Shown here: positions 16,454 to 25,316 of the stretch, one piece after another | Position numbering within the stretch: position 1 is the stretch's first letter | How the letters are laid out: each line of letters begins with the position of its first letter | Assembly (NCBI GenBank): GCA_963800325.1 | Contig: CAWDAQ010000010.1 | Location: forward strand, 45,519-109,518 | Direction of reading: 5' to 3' | Source of the DNA: CAWDAQ01 sp963800325 | Lineage (GTDB): Bacteria; Actinomycetota; Actinomycetes; Actinomycetales; Dermatophilaceae | Length of the DNA: 64,000 nucleotides | Made by a program: the position numbers and the translations under genes | Notes under the pieces: generated by a model | What the model saw: the letters and a program-made list of their open reading frames with translations, nothing else | The model's database searches: none | What the model was told of the DNA's origin: nothing

Positions 16454-17226
16454 GGGGTGCTCGTGCCGGTCGGGGTGGCCCCGGACAGCAGCGGGGCCCT
16501 CGGGGTCAGGGTGAGCGTCTCCCGGGTCGGCAGCGGCACGCGGGTCGCCGGCGTCGGCGGGGACAGCGGTGGCAGCGTCGTCCCCGGCAGCCGGGTCGGG
16601 GGCGTCGCCCCGGGGACCGCCGGTGGTCTCGTCGACGAGCTCGTGGTGGCCCTGCTCGTCCCCGGGCCCGTCGTCCCCGTCCGCGGCGTGCCGCTCGTGC
16701 CGGAGGACCCGGATCCGAATCCGGCCCCGAGCGAGCGGACCACGCCCGCGGGGACGCCGACCCCGGCGCAGAGGGCGGCGCCGTCGCCGGCGCACACCGA
16801 GTCGGCGCGCCGGTCGACGAGGACGAGCACCCCGCCGGTCCCGGAGGTGCTGAGCCCGCCGAGCAGGCAGAGCGGGGTGTCCGGGGTGCACGGCGCCAGG
16901 ACGATGGGCAGGACGAGGGTGCACGTCGTGTCCGGGCCGGGGACCCCGGCCCCGCCCTGGCAGTCGGCGACGAGCTCGTCGACCTGGTCGGCGCTCAGGG
17001 CGATCCCCGCGGCGTCGGTGACCTGCTCGGTGCCGAGGACCGTGGTCGCCCCGCTCCCGGCGGTCCCGCCCGGGGTCGAGCTCCGGGTCGTCGTCCCCGT
17101 CGTCTCCGTCGCCGTCGCCGTCCCCGTGCCGCCCGCCCCGTCCCCGCCGCCGCAGCCGGTGAGCAGGAGGACGGCAGCCGCGAGCGCGGCCGGCGCCACG
17201 CGGAACCGCAACAACGTGTGCGGCAT
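16450..17226 (-). CDS. Secreted lipoprotein with Thr/Pro-rich tail
   Basis: A 258-residue protein. The signal peptide 'RVAPAALAAAVLLLTGC' ends in a lipobox (LTGC). A Gly/Thr-rich linker, a cysteine-containing core ('DCQGGAGVPGPDTTCTLVLP' and three further Cys pairs or singles) and a long Thr/Pro/Ser-rich C-terminal tail typical of cell-wall-spanning stalks follow. ATG 17226 is preceded by GGAGGT at a spacing of 7. It forms a two-gene unit with the overlapping membrane protein at 15539. The function is not recognised. Confidence 0.7.
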   Translation of the reverse strand: MPHTLLRFRVAPAALAAAVLLLTGCGGGDGAGGTGTATATETTGTTTRSSTPGGTAGSGATTVLGTEQVTDAAGIALSADQVDELVADCQGGAGVPGPDTTCTLVLPIVLAPCTPDTPLCLLGGLSTSGTGGVLVLVDRRADSVCAGDGAALCAGVGVPAGVVRSLGAGFGSGSSGTSGTPRTGTTGPGTSRATTSSSTRPPAVPGATPPTRLPGTTLPPLSPPTPATRVPLPTRETLTLTPRAPLLSGATPTGTSTP

Positions 17227-17353
17227 CTCGGCCACCTCCCCGGCGGGTGCCCTCGTCAGAGCGCCGTCCACCTCCCGTGATACTCCCGCCGGGCCGTCGG
17301 CGCCACACCCCCGCCCGGGGGGACACCGCGGGTGCGCGGGTGGGCACGCCGGG

Positions 17354-19042
17354 TCAGGTCGGGCGCAGGACGTCCGGGTCGGTGCGGAGGTGGACCACCG
17401 CGAGGGTCCCGGCCGAGAGCGCGGCGTCGAGCGCGGGCCCCACCTCGTCGGTGGTGGACGCGGTGGCGCCGAACCCGCCGAACGCCCGCGCGTACGCGGC
17501 GAAGTCAGGGTTGTGCAGTGCCGTGCCGCTGACCCGACCGGGGTGCGCACGCTCCTGGTGGCGCCGGATCGTGCCGTACTGGCCGTCGTCGACGACGACC
17601 ACGAGGGGCGCGGCGCCCTCGGCGGCGGCAGTCGCGAGCTCCTGGCCGTTCATGAGGAAGCAGCCGTCGCCCGTGACGGTCACGACCTGCCGGTCCGGCT
17701 CGGCGACGCACGCGGCGACGCCCGCGGGCACGTCGAAGCCCATGGCCCCGTTCCGCGGCGCGAGCAGTGACGGGTAGCGGTGGTGGGTCAGGTAGCGCAT
17801 CGCCCACAGCGCGTGGTTGCCGGCGCCGTAGGTGACGACCGCGTCGGGCCGGAGCCGTCGCCGAAGCAGGTCCATCGCCACCGCGAGGTCGACGCCGCGA
17901 CCCGGGCGGTCGGCGTGCGCCGCGGTGAACGCCTCCTGCGCGGCGCGGGCGGGGGCGTACCAGGTCCGGTGGCGTTCCCGGCCGCGTGGTCCCGCCGGCG
18001 GCGCCGGGTGCGCGCGGAGGGCGGCGGTGAACGGGCCGGGCGCGCAGAGCAGGTGCCGGTCGACCCCGCCGGCGTGCGCCCGCAGCGCCGGGTCGGGGTG
18101 GACGAGGACGGTGTGCCGCCCGTCGGCACCCCGCGTGTACCCGCCGCTGGGAACGTCGGTGTTGCCGCAGCCGACGAAGCAGACGGCGTCGGCGCGGTCG
18201 AGCAGCCGGGCGGCGGGGCCGGCGTCGTCGAACCCCAGCCAGCCGGCGTAGGCACCGCTGGCGTTGTCCAGCACGTCCTGGGTGCGGAAGTCCGCGACGA
18301 CCGGGACCTCGGCGGACTCGGCCCACGCGGCGAGGTCGGCGGCGGCCTCGGCCGTCCACCGCTCGCCCCCGACGACGAGGAGGGGTCGGTCCGCGCGGGC
18401 GAGGGTCCCCGCGACCGCCTCGACGTCGTGGGGGTCGGCCCCGCCCTCGGCGAGGGCGCGCGGGGCAGTCGACCCGGCCGGACCGGGGGCGAGGAGCACG
18501 TCCTCGGGGAGCCCGACGACGACCGGCCCCGGCCGACCGGACCGGGCGAGGTGCGCGGCGTCGGCCAGCAGCTCGCCCGCCCGCTCGGGCGTGTCGAGGG
18601 TGACGACGGCCTTCGCGGTCGTGCCGAACCAGCCGGTGAGGTCGAGGTCCTGGAACGCCTGCCGGTGGCGGTTGCGGAGCGGGACGAGGCCGACGAGGAG
18701 GAGCATCGCGGTGCCGTCCTGCCAGGCGGTGTGCACGGCGATCGTCGCGTTGGCCGCGCCCGGGCCCCGGGTGACGAGCGCGACCCCGAGCCGGCCGGTC
18801 AGCCGGCTGTCGGCGACCGCCATGAACCCGGCGCCCCCCTCCTGCCGGCAGACGACCGTCCGGATCGGGCTGTCCCGGAGGCCGTCGAGGACCTCGAGGT
18901 AGCTCTCCCCGGGAACGCAGTAGACCCGTTCGACGCCGAGCCGTTCGAGCTGGGCGACGACCGCGTGGCCGGCCGTGGGCCCGGGAGCACCCGTCACCCT
19001 GGGCTCGGCGCGCGTCCGGGGGGAGGTGCTCACGGGGGTCAC
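17354..19042 (-). CDS. Thiamine-diphosphate enzyme, acetolactate-synthase-like
   Basis: A 562-residue three-domain ThDP enzyme. The N-terminal PYR domain has the catalytic Glu in 'VCRQEGGAGFMA' and 'LVTRGPGAANATIAVHTAWQDG'. The central Rossmann-like domain contains 'ADRPLLVVGGERWTAEAAAD'. The C-terminal PP domain carries the GDG motif 'VTGDGCFLMNGQELATA'. The overall pattern resembles acetolactate synthase large subunits and related decarboxylases, but no regulatory subunit gene is next to it, so a catabolic role or a different 2-oxoacid substrate is equally possible. GTG 19042 is the likely start. It is divergent from the phosphoribosyltransferase fusion. Confidence 0.85.
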   Translation of the reverse strand: MTPVSTSPRTRAEPRVTGAPGPTAGHAVVAQLERLGVERVYCVPGESYLEVLDGLRDSPIRTVVCRQEGGAGFMAVADSRLTGRLGVALVTRGPGAANATIAVHTAWQDGTAMLLLVGLVPLRNRHRQAFQDLDLTGWFGTTAKAVVTLDTPERAGELLADAAHLARSGRPGPVVVGLPEDVLLAPGPAGSTAPRALAEGGADPHDVEAVAGTLARADRPLLVVGGERWTAEAAADLAAWAESAEVPVVADFRTQDVLDNASGAYAGWLGFDDAGPAARLLDRADAVCFVGCGNTDVPSGGYTRGADGRHTVLVHPDPALRAHAGGVDRHLLCAPGPFTAALRAHPAPPAGPRGRERHRTWYAPARAAQEAFTAAHADRPGRGVDLAVAMDLLRRRLRPDAVVTYGAGNHALWAMRYLTHHRYPSLLAPRNGAMGFDVPAGVAACVAEPDRQVVTVTGDGCFLMNGQELATAAAEGAAPLVVVVDDGQYGTIRRHQERAHPGRVSGTALHNPDFAAYARAFGGFGATASTTDEVGPALDAALSAGTLAVVHLRTDPDVLRPT

Positions 19043-19152
19043 CCTCTCACCCGACCCGGACGGGGCTCTCCCGGGCGGTTCCCGGGTGCACGTCCCGCCG
19101 CCCTCCCGGTACTCCCGGGACGTTCGGCCCTGCCCGGGGGTGGCGGGAGCCG

Positions 19153-20619
19153 GTGACGGTGGACGAGGGGCGACCGTGCGCCGCCCGACCGCTCACCGAG
19201 GAGGCGGTTGCCGTGCCGGAGTTCGTCGACCGGGTCGATGCGGGCCAGCGGCTCGCCGGGGCGCTGGGGCATGTGGGGGACGACGTCGTCGTCCTCGGCC
19301 TCCCGCGCGGCGGGGTCCCCGTCGCGGCCGAGGTGGCCCGAGGGCTGCGGGCGCCGCTGGACGTCATCGTCGTGCGCAAGCTCGGGGTCCCCGCCCAGCC
19401 CGAGCTGGCCATGGGCGCGGTGGGGGAGGGGGGAGCGCGGTTCGTCGACCGCCGCATCGTCGAGCGGGCCGGCGTCGGCGCGACCCAGCTCGCCCGCGCC
19501 GAGACCCGCGAGCGCGGGGTCATCGAGGTCCGGGTCCGCGAGCTGCGCCGGGGCCGGCCGCGCCAGCGGATCGAGGGCCGGACCGCAGTGGTCGTCGACG
19601 ACGGCATCGCGACGGGGGCCACCGCCCGGGTCGCGTGCGCGGTGGCCCGCCGGCTCGGGGCCCGCCGGGTCGTGCTCGCGGTCCCGGTGGGCCCGCCGGG
19701 CGTCGCCGACGCCGTCCCCGAGGCCGACGAGGTGGTCTGCCTGCGCACGCCGGCCCGGTTCCGCGCCGTCGGCCAGCACTACGCCGACTTCCGCCCCGTC
19801 ACCGACGAGGAGGTCATCGAGCTGCTCTCGGCCGCCGCCCCCGAGCACCGGAACCACGACTCCGGGATCCCGTGGCCGCCGGCCCCCGCCGACCCCTCCG
19901 CCACGGCAGGCGGCCCCGGGAACGTCCCCGGGGGGGCCCGTCCCGGCGTGGAGCTCGAGGCCGAGGTCCCCGCCGGCGAGGTCGTCCTCGCCGGGACCCT
20001 CGCCCTGCCGGTCCCCGGGGCCGGGGTCGTCCTCTTCGCCCACGGCAGCGGGAGCAGCCGCTTCAGCCCCCGCAACCGCCGGGTCGCGGCGGCCCTCGGC
20101 GAGGCCGGGCTCGGGACGCTGCTGCTGGACCTGCTCACCCCGTCCGAGGAGCAGGACCGCGCCAACGTGTTCGACATCCCGCTGCTCGCCGACCGGCTGC
20201 TCGCCGCGACCCGGTGGCTCGCGGCCCGGCCCGACACCGGCCCGGTGGGCTACTTCGGGGCGAGCACGGGCGCCGGGGCCGCCCTGTACGCCGCCGCCGA
20301 GCCGGGCAACGACGTCGCCGCGGTCGTCTCGCGGGGCGGCCGTCCCGACCTCGCCGGAGAGCGGTTGGGGCAGGTGCGGGCGCCGACGCTGCTCCTCGTC
20401 GGGGGGGCCGACAGCCAGGTCCTCGCCCTCAACCGGCGGGCACGGTCCCGGCTGCGGTGCCCGAGCGACCTCGTCGTCGTCCCCGGGGCGACCCACCTGT
20501 TCGAGGAGCCGGGCGCGCTGGAGCACGTCAGCCGGCTGGCCCGGGACTGGTTCCTGCGCCACCTCGTCCCTGGCGGGGCCGGACGGGACCGCGGCCCCGA
20601 GACCAGCAGGGCCGGGTGA
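19153..20619 (+). CDS. Phosphoribosyltransferase fused to a dienelactone-hydrolase-like domain
   Basis: A 488-residue fusion. Residues ~20-220 are a type I phosphoribosyltransferase: 'LGLPRGGVPVAAEVARGL', 'VVRKLGVPAQPELAMGAV' and the PRPP loop 'AVVVDDGIATGATARVAC'. After a Pro/Gly linker, residues ~265-470 form an alpha/beta hydrolase: 'VVLFAHGSGSSRFSPRNR', nucleophile elbow 'GYFGASTGAGAAL', acid 'LLVGGADSQVLALN' and 'GATHLFEEPGALEHV'. The same fusion is known in mycobacteria (Rv0571c type). GTG 19153 follows GGGAG. It is followed 8 bp later by an erythromycin-esterase gene, a partner often linked or fused to it elsewhere, here broken. Confidence 0.88.
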   Translation: MTVDEGRPCAARPLTEEAVAVPEFVDRVDAGQRLAGALGHVGDDVVVLGLPRGGVPVAAEVARGLRAPLDVIVVRKLGVPAQPELAMGAVGEGGARFVDRRIVERAGVGATQLARAETRERGVIEVRVRELRRGRPRQRIEGRTAVVVDDGIATGATARVACAVARRLGARRVVLAVPVGPPGVADAVPEADEVVCLRTPARFRAVGQHYADFRPVTDEEVIELLSAAAPEHRNHDSGIPWPPAPADPSATAGGPGNVPGGARPGVELEAEVPAGEVVLAGTLALPVPGAGVVLFAHGSGSSRFSPRNRRVAAALGEAGLGTLLLDLLTPSEEQDRANVFDIPLLADRLLAATRWLAARPDTGPVGYFGASTGAGAALYAAAEPGNDVAAVVSRGGRPDLAGERLGQVRAPTLLLVGGADSQVLALNRRARSRLRCPSDLVVVPGATHLFEEPGALEHVSRLARDWFLRHLVPGGAGRDRGPETSRAG

Positions 20620-20626
20620 GTCCGAC

Positions 20627-21556
20627 GTGACGTCCGTGCCGTCCGCCCCCGAGGACGCCGGGGACGCGTCCGGGGAGGTCCGCGCCCTCGCCCGCCGGCT
20701 CACCGGTCCCGCCGACCTCGACGGACTCGTCGGCGCGGTGGGTGGGGCCCGGTTCGTCGCGCTCGGCGAGGCCTCGCACGGCACGAGCGAGTACTACCGG
20801 TGGCGTGCCGAGCTCAGCATGCGGCTCGTCACCGAGCACGGGTTCACGTGGATCGGCGTCGAGGGGGACTGGCCGGACTGCTGGCGGCTCAACCTCTGGG
20901 TCCGCGGGCACGCGGCGCAGCACCTCGACGCGCGTCACCTCCTCGCCCGGTTCGAGCGGTGGCCGACGTGGATGTGGGCCAACGCGGAGGTGGCCGGGTT
21001 TCTCGACCGGCTCCGGGCCCGGAACCTCACCCGTCCCCCCGCGGAGCGGGTCGGCTTCTACGGGCTCGACGTCTACTCGCTCTGGGACTCCCTCCGGGAG
21101 GTCATCGGCTGGCTCGAGGTCAACGCGCCCGAGGCGCTTCCCGAGGCCCTGTAGGCCTGGCGCTGCTTCGTGCCGTACCGCGAGGACCCGCACCGGTACG
21201 CCCGGAGCACCCGCCTCGTGCCCGCCTCGTGCGAGACCGACGTCGTCGCCCTGCTCGTCGAGGTCCGGCGGCGCACCCACGCGCTCGTCCACGGCGACGG
21301 TGCCGGGGGCGACGACACCGCGTTCGCCGCGGCCACCGAGTGGGGGTCCTCCGAGCGCGTGATGCGCGTCCCCGCGGCCCGCCCCGGCAGCCACGAGGAC
21401 CTGCTCCACCACGCCCTCGGCCACCCGGCCGTCGTCGTGTTCGGCGATCGCTACGACGCCCTGGTCTGGTTCGAGGAGACCCGGGCGCTGCAGCCGCTGC
21501 ACCACGAGCCCCGCCCGGCCGAGCCCGAGTACGAGACCGAGCCCAGCGGGTTCTAG
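20627..21556 (+). pseudogene. Erythromycin-esterase-family gene, nonsense codon and internal deletions
   Basis: The first 175 codons match the family: 'FVALGEASHGTSEYYRWRAEL', 'FTWIGVEGDWPDCWRLNLWV', 'VGFYGLDVYSLWDSLREVI'. TAG at 21152-21154 interrupts the frame, after which the same frame continues with family sequence ('REDPHRYARSTRLVP'). Compared with the usual length of over 400 residues, the stretch bearing 'ERYYR...NVRD.HMA' and the 'HNTHVGD'-type catalytic His is missing after 'DDTAFAAA'. Another piece is missing before 'DRYDALVWFEETRAL'. All lesions keep the frame. Active-site residues are lost, so the gene is dead. The end overlaps the convergent nuclease gene by 4 bp. Confidence 0.85.
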
Positions 21557-24500
21557 ACGTCGCTCGCGACGCCGACGCGCCCCGGGGGGAGGAGCGGCGA
21601 ATCCTCCCGTCCCCCGTCGCACAGGGCGATGAAGGAGCCGAGCGCGCGCAGCTCGCGCGGCGAGCGAGGCGCGAAGTCGGTGAGCACGTCGGAGCGGACG
21701 AGGTAGGCGGCCCACTGCCCCCGGGAGACCGCGACGTTGAGCCGGTTGCGGTCGAGGAGGAACCGCATCCCCCGGGAGACGTCGGCGTGCGCCGAGGCCG
21801 CCATGGACACGATGACCACGGGCGCCTCCTGCCCCTGGAACCGGTCGACCGTGCCGACGGCGACGTCGTCGAGCCCGGCGGCGTCGAGGGTGGCGCGCAG
21901 GAGGGCGACCTGCGCGTTGTACGGGGTGACGACGAGGACGTCGGCCCGGCCCAGGGGACGCGGCGCGCGGGGGTCGTCGGGAGCGGTCCACGTCCGCCTT
22001 AGCAGGTCCCGGACCCGGGCGAGGACCTCGCCGGCCTCCTGGGGCGAGGACGTCGCGTTGTCCCGGTGGGGCACCCGCACCACGTGCAGGCCGGGCGCGA
22101 CCCCCTCGAGGTCGCGGGCGGCAGTGACCTGCTCGTGGGACCGCAGCCGACCGTCGTAGGCGAGGGTCGAGACCCGCTCGGTGAGCGCCGGGTGCATCCG
22201 CCACGTCGTCTCGAGGAAGTACCCGCAGGCCGGCGGGAGCACCGCGGCGTCGCCGACGAGCCAGCCGAGGGCGGAGGCGTCGACCGGGTCGGGGTGGCTC
22301 CCCTGGCTCACCTGCGGCAGCTGCTGCGGGTCGCCGAGGAGGAGGAGGTTGCGGGCGGCCACCGACGTGGCGAGGGTCTTCGCGAGCGAGTACTGCCCCG
22401 CCTCGTCGACGACGAGCAGGTCGAGCTGGCCCCGAGCGACCCGCCCCTCGTGGCAGAGGTCCCACGCGGTGCCGCCCACCACGTAGCCCCCCGCCTGCCC
22501 GGCGGCGAATCCGGCGAGCGCGTCGCTGCCGGCGAGCGCGGTCCACGTCGGGTCCTCGGTGTGCCGGGGCACCTTTCCCACGAGGGCTGGTGGGACGCCC
22601 GCTCGCACGCAGGCACTCAGGACGTTCTCGATCGCGGCGTGGGACTGGCTGCACACGCCCACACGCCACCCGCGGGCGACGAGCCGGGCGACGACGCGGG
22701 AGCCGACGTGGGTCTTGCCGGTCCCCGGCGGTCCCTGCACCGCGAGATAGGAGTCGTCGAGGTCGGACAGCGCCGCGGTGACCGCGTCGACGTACCGGTC
22801 CGGCCCGTCCCCGACCGGGGGGAGGTCGCTCCCGGAGCGCAGTCGCGGCGGGACCCGGCGCAGGAGGTCGACCCCTGCGCTGCGCGGCAGGTCGGGAAGG
22901 CTCGCGAGGACCCCGGATGCGAGCTCGCCGATGGCGCCGTCGATCCGGGTCGTGTTGATCACGCCGCCGGGGACGAGCGCAACCGGGAGCTCGTCGTGCT
23001 CCCTGCCGTCCTTCGGGCGCAGCTCCTCGACGAGGAGGACCTCCGCGGGCCGGTCGTCGCGCCCGTCGTCGGAGCCCGTGCCACCCCCGTCGAGCACGTC
23101 GGCCTCGAGGACGGTGACGCCGCCGGGGGAGCGGGCGTGCAGGTGCTGCGGGTCGCGGACGACGCCCGGGGGGACCTCGCCGGTGTAGACCGCGGCGACC
23201 TCGGTGCCGGGCCCGACCGGGGTGCCGCCGAGGGACTCGCCGACGAGCCGGAGCCGCCGACGCGGCCGCCTGCGGGGGGTCTCGGCGTGCCAGTCGGTCT
23301 CGACCTCGGCCCGCTCGACGACGAAGACGCCGTCGTCGCCGGGCCAGTCCTGCACCGGGGTGCGCAGCCGGGCGAAGTGGCGCCACCAGAACGGCTTGTC
23401 CTCGCGGCGGTGGAACAGCACCGAGGAGGCGACGAGGGCGAGCGCCTGCTCGTCGCGGGTGCGCTCGTGCCGCCGGGTGTCGCCGACGCGGGCCCGCAGG
23501 GCGGCCTCGAGCCGGTCGGCCTCGCCGGCGCCGTCCGGGCGCGCTGCCGGTCCCGCCTCCCCGGTCCCCGCCGGGTCGCCCCCCTGCCCGCCGTCCCCGT
23601 GCACGCCGTCCCCGTGCCCGCCGTCCCCGTGCCCGACGTCCCCGCCGACCCGCCCCACGAGCCAGTCGCGCAGTCGGAGGGTGGAGACGCAGTCGTACTC
23701 GTTGTAGTCGGTGATCGCGTCGAGCCGGGCCTTGGCGTCGACGTCCCGGCCGTCGAGCACCGCGGAGCAGTACTCGTGGTAGACGACGATCGACTCCCCG
23801 CCCTGCTGCACGCCGTCCGCGGCGCGGCCGTCGGCGCCCATGTAGAGCGGCTCGAGCTTCTTGATGCTGTAGGAGCGCTGCGAGACCCGCACCCCGGCGC
23901 GGACCGTCGCGTACAGGTCGACGAGCACCCCGTCCCGCAGCAGCTGGTCGACCTCCTCCTCGCACACGCCGTGCCGGACGGCGAGCCGCAGCAGCGCCGT
24001 GCGCTCGTAGTCGGCGTAGTGGTAGACGTGCAGGTCCGGCCACCGGCGGCGCCGCTCGGTGAGGTAGGCGACGAAGTCGACGAGGGCGCGGCGCTCCTCG
24101 TCCCGGTCGTGGGCCCAGAACGTGCGGAACCGGGGCCGCTCGCCGGGCCGGAGGCCGTCGACCTCGACCATGCCGAACAGGTACTCCAGACCCCACTCCC
24201 CGGACCCGGGCTCGGTCCACATCGGGTCGCCCTCGAAGTCGAAGAACACGTCCCCCTCGCTCGGGGTCGGCAGCGCCCGCAGCGCCTCCGGGGAGGTGAC
24301 CTCGGCGATGACCTCGTGCGCCGGGTCGGCGTCCTGGCGCTGCTGCAGCGAGGCCTGGGCCCGGAGGCGCTCGAGCACCGGCTCCCGGAGCCCCGGCACC
24401 GGGGCGGTCCGCGCGGCGAGGTCCTCGACGGTGTGGACCCCGGCCTCGGCGAGCCGCGCGCGCTGCGGCATCCGCACCCCGGCGACGAGGAGCACGTCCC

Positions 24501-25203
24501 GGGCGGCCTCGGCGGCCTGCTCGCACGCGCGGCAGCGGCCGCAGGCCATCCAGCGCTCGTCGCCCCACCGGACCGGCCCCGCGTCGGCGCCGTGGGCGGC
24601 GACGACCTCCTCGAGCCGGCGGCGGCGCTCCCGGTACACCGGAAGCACCTCCCCCAGGGGCACGTCGTCGTGCTCCCCGGAGCCGAGCACGAGCCGGGCG
24701 ACCCCGGTGGTCGGGACCCCCGCGCCGACGAGCTGCTCGGCGTAGGCGGCCACCTGCAGGAGCGCGGCGACGTTCTCGTGCCGGGCGAGCTTGGTGTCGC
24801 ACACGGTCCACCGGCCGTCCTCGCGGACGAGGAAGTCGGCGAACCCGCAGAACCCGCCGTCGAAGAACGTGCCCTGGTAGACGACGTCGACGCCGTCGTC
24901 CGCGAGCGCGGCGAGGGTGGCCCGGTGGGCCGCCTCGTACGCCTCGCGGGTGCGCTCGGCGGGGATCGGGAACTGGCGCACCCGGCCGGGGTGGGCGGCC
25001 GAGAGCCGGAGCAGCTCCCGCTGTTCGTGCGCGGTCCCGAGGGCGCTCACCCGCTCCAGCAGCGGGTCGGCGGCGACGTCGACCGCCTCGACGCGCCCGA
25101 GGAGGACGTCGAGCTCGCCGAGGAGGGCGAACTCGCACCCGGAGGCGACCCGCAGGTCGCTCGGGCTGAGCACGAGCCCGCCGACACCGTCGAGGTGGAA
25201 CAT
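21553..25203 (-). CDS. TM0106-type RecB-like nuclease fused to an SF1 (Dna2/Upf1-like) helicase
   Basis: A 1216-residue protein in three parts. Residues ~1-290 are a RecB/Cas4-like nuclease: 'CDTKLARHENVAALLQVAAYAEQL' carries the D-K-Q-Y catalytic pattern, and 'CGRCRACEQAAEAARDV' holds clustered cysteines that could bind a Zn or Fe-S cluster. Residues ~300-480 are an RNase-H-like exonuclease-fold domain ('VFFDFEGDPMW', 'YHYADYERTALLRLA', 'YNEYDCVSTLRLRDWL'). Residues ~790-1216 are an SF1B helicase: Walker A 'QGPPGTGKTHVGSR', 'VVDEAGQYSLAKT', 'GDPQQLPQVS' and 'VDRFQGQEAPVVIVSM'. Between them lies a His/Gly/Asp repeat linker. DNA repair or defence are plausible roles, neither shown. Confidence 0.88.
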   Translation of the reverse strand: MFHLDGVGGLVLSPSDLRVASGCEFALLGELDVLLGRVEAVDVAADPLLERVSALGTAHEQRELLRLSAAHPGRVRQFPIPAERTREAYEAAHRATLAALADDGVDVVYQGTFFDGGFCGFADFLVREDGRWTVCDTKLARHENVAALLQVAAYAEQLVGAGVPTTGVARLVLGSGEHDDVPLGEVLPVYRERRRRLEEVVAAHGADAGPVRWGDERWMACGRCRACEQAAEAARDVLLVAGVRMPQRARLAEAGVHTVEDLAARTAPVPGLREPVLERLRAQASLQQRQDADPAHEVIAEVTSPEALRALPTPSEGDVFFDFEGDPMWTEPGSGEWGLEYLFGMVEVDGLRPGERPRFRTFWAHDRDEERRALVDFVAYLTERRRRWPDLHVYHYADYERTALLRLAVRHGVCEEEVDQLLRDGVLVDLYATVRAGVRVSQRSYSIKKLEPLYMGADGRAADGVQQGGESIVVYHEYCSAVLDGRDVDAKARLDAITDYNEYDCVSTLRLRDWLVGRVGGDVGHGDGGHGDGVHGDGGQGGDPAGTGEAGPAARPDGAGEADRLEAALRARVGDTRRHERTRDEQALALVASSVLFHRREDKPFWWRHFARLRTPVQDWPGDDGVFVVERAEVETDWHAETPRRRPRRRLRLVGESLGGTPVGPGTEVAAVYTGEVPPGVVRDPQHLHARSPGGVTVLEADVLDGGGTGSDDGRDDRPAEVLLVEELRPKDGREHDELPVALVPGGVINTTRIDGAIGELASGVLASLPDLPRSAGVDLLRRVPPRLRSGSDLPPVGDGPDRYVDAVTAALSDLDDSYLAVQGPPGTGKTHVGSRVVARLVARGWRVGVCSQSHAAIENVLSACVRAGVPPALVGKVPRHTEDPTWTALAGSDALAGFAAGQAGGYVVGGTAWDLCHEGRVARGQLDLLVVDEAGQYSLAKTLATSVAARNLLLLGDPQQLPQVSQGSHPDPVDASALGWLVGDAAVLPPACGYFLETTWRMHPALTERVSTLAYDGRLRSHEQVTAARDLEGVAPGLHVVRVPHRDNATSSPQEAGEVLARVRDLLRRTWTAPDDPRAPRPLGRADVLVVTPYNAQVALLRATLDAAGLDDVAVGTVDRFQGQEAPVVIVSMAASAHADVSRGMRFLLDRNRLNVAVSRGQWAAYLVRSDVLTDFAPRSPRELRALGSFIALCDGGREDSPLLPPGRVGVASDV

Positions 25204-25227
25204 GACCCCACGGTAGCCACGCCCTCC

Positions 25228-25278
25228 GACACCCCCGGGACGACGACACCCCCGGGACGACGACACCCCCGTGACGAC
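25228..25278. repeat. Three tandem copies of a 17-bp unit
   Basis: The unit GACACCCCCGGGACGAC is repeated three times with one change in the last copy. It sits directly upstream of the nuclease-helicase start, between that gene and the mannosyltransferase stop. It is short and purely tandem, with no spacers, so it is a minisatellite rather than a CRISPR array. Confidence 0.8.
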
Positions 25279-25316
25279 GGGGATGACGCGGGCGGCGGCA
25301 GCCAGTGCCCGAGCGG

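Noticed and set aside
14552..17770. Plus-strand frame of about 1072 codons opposite the lipoproteins and the ThDP enzyme
   Set aside because: Shadow frame without motifs; minus-strand genes have signal peptides, overlaps and ribosome-binding sites.
25228..25278. CRISPR-like array
   Set aside because: Units are contiguous, short and lack spacers; no cas genes lie nearby.
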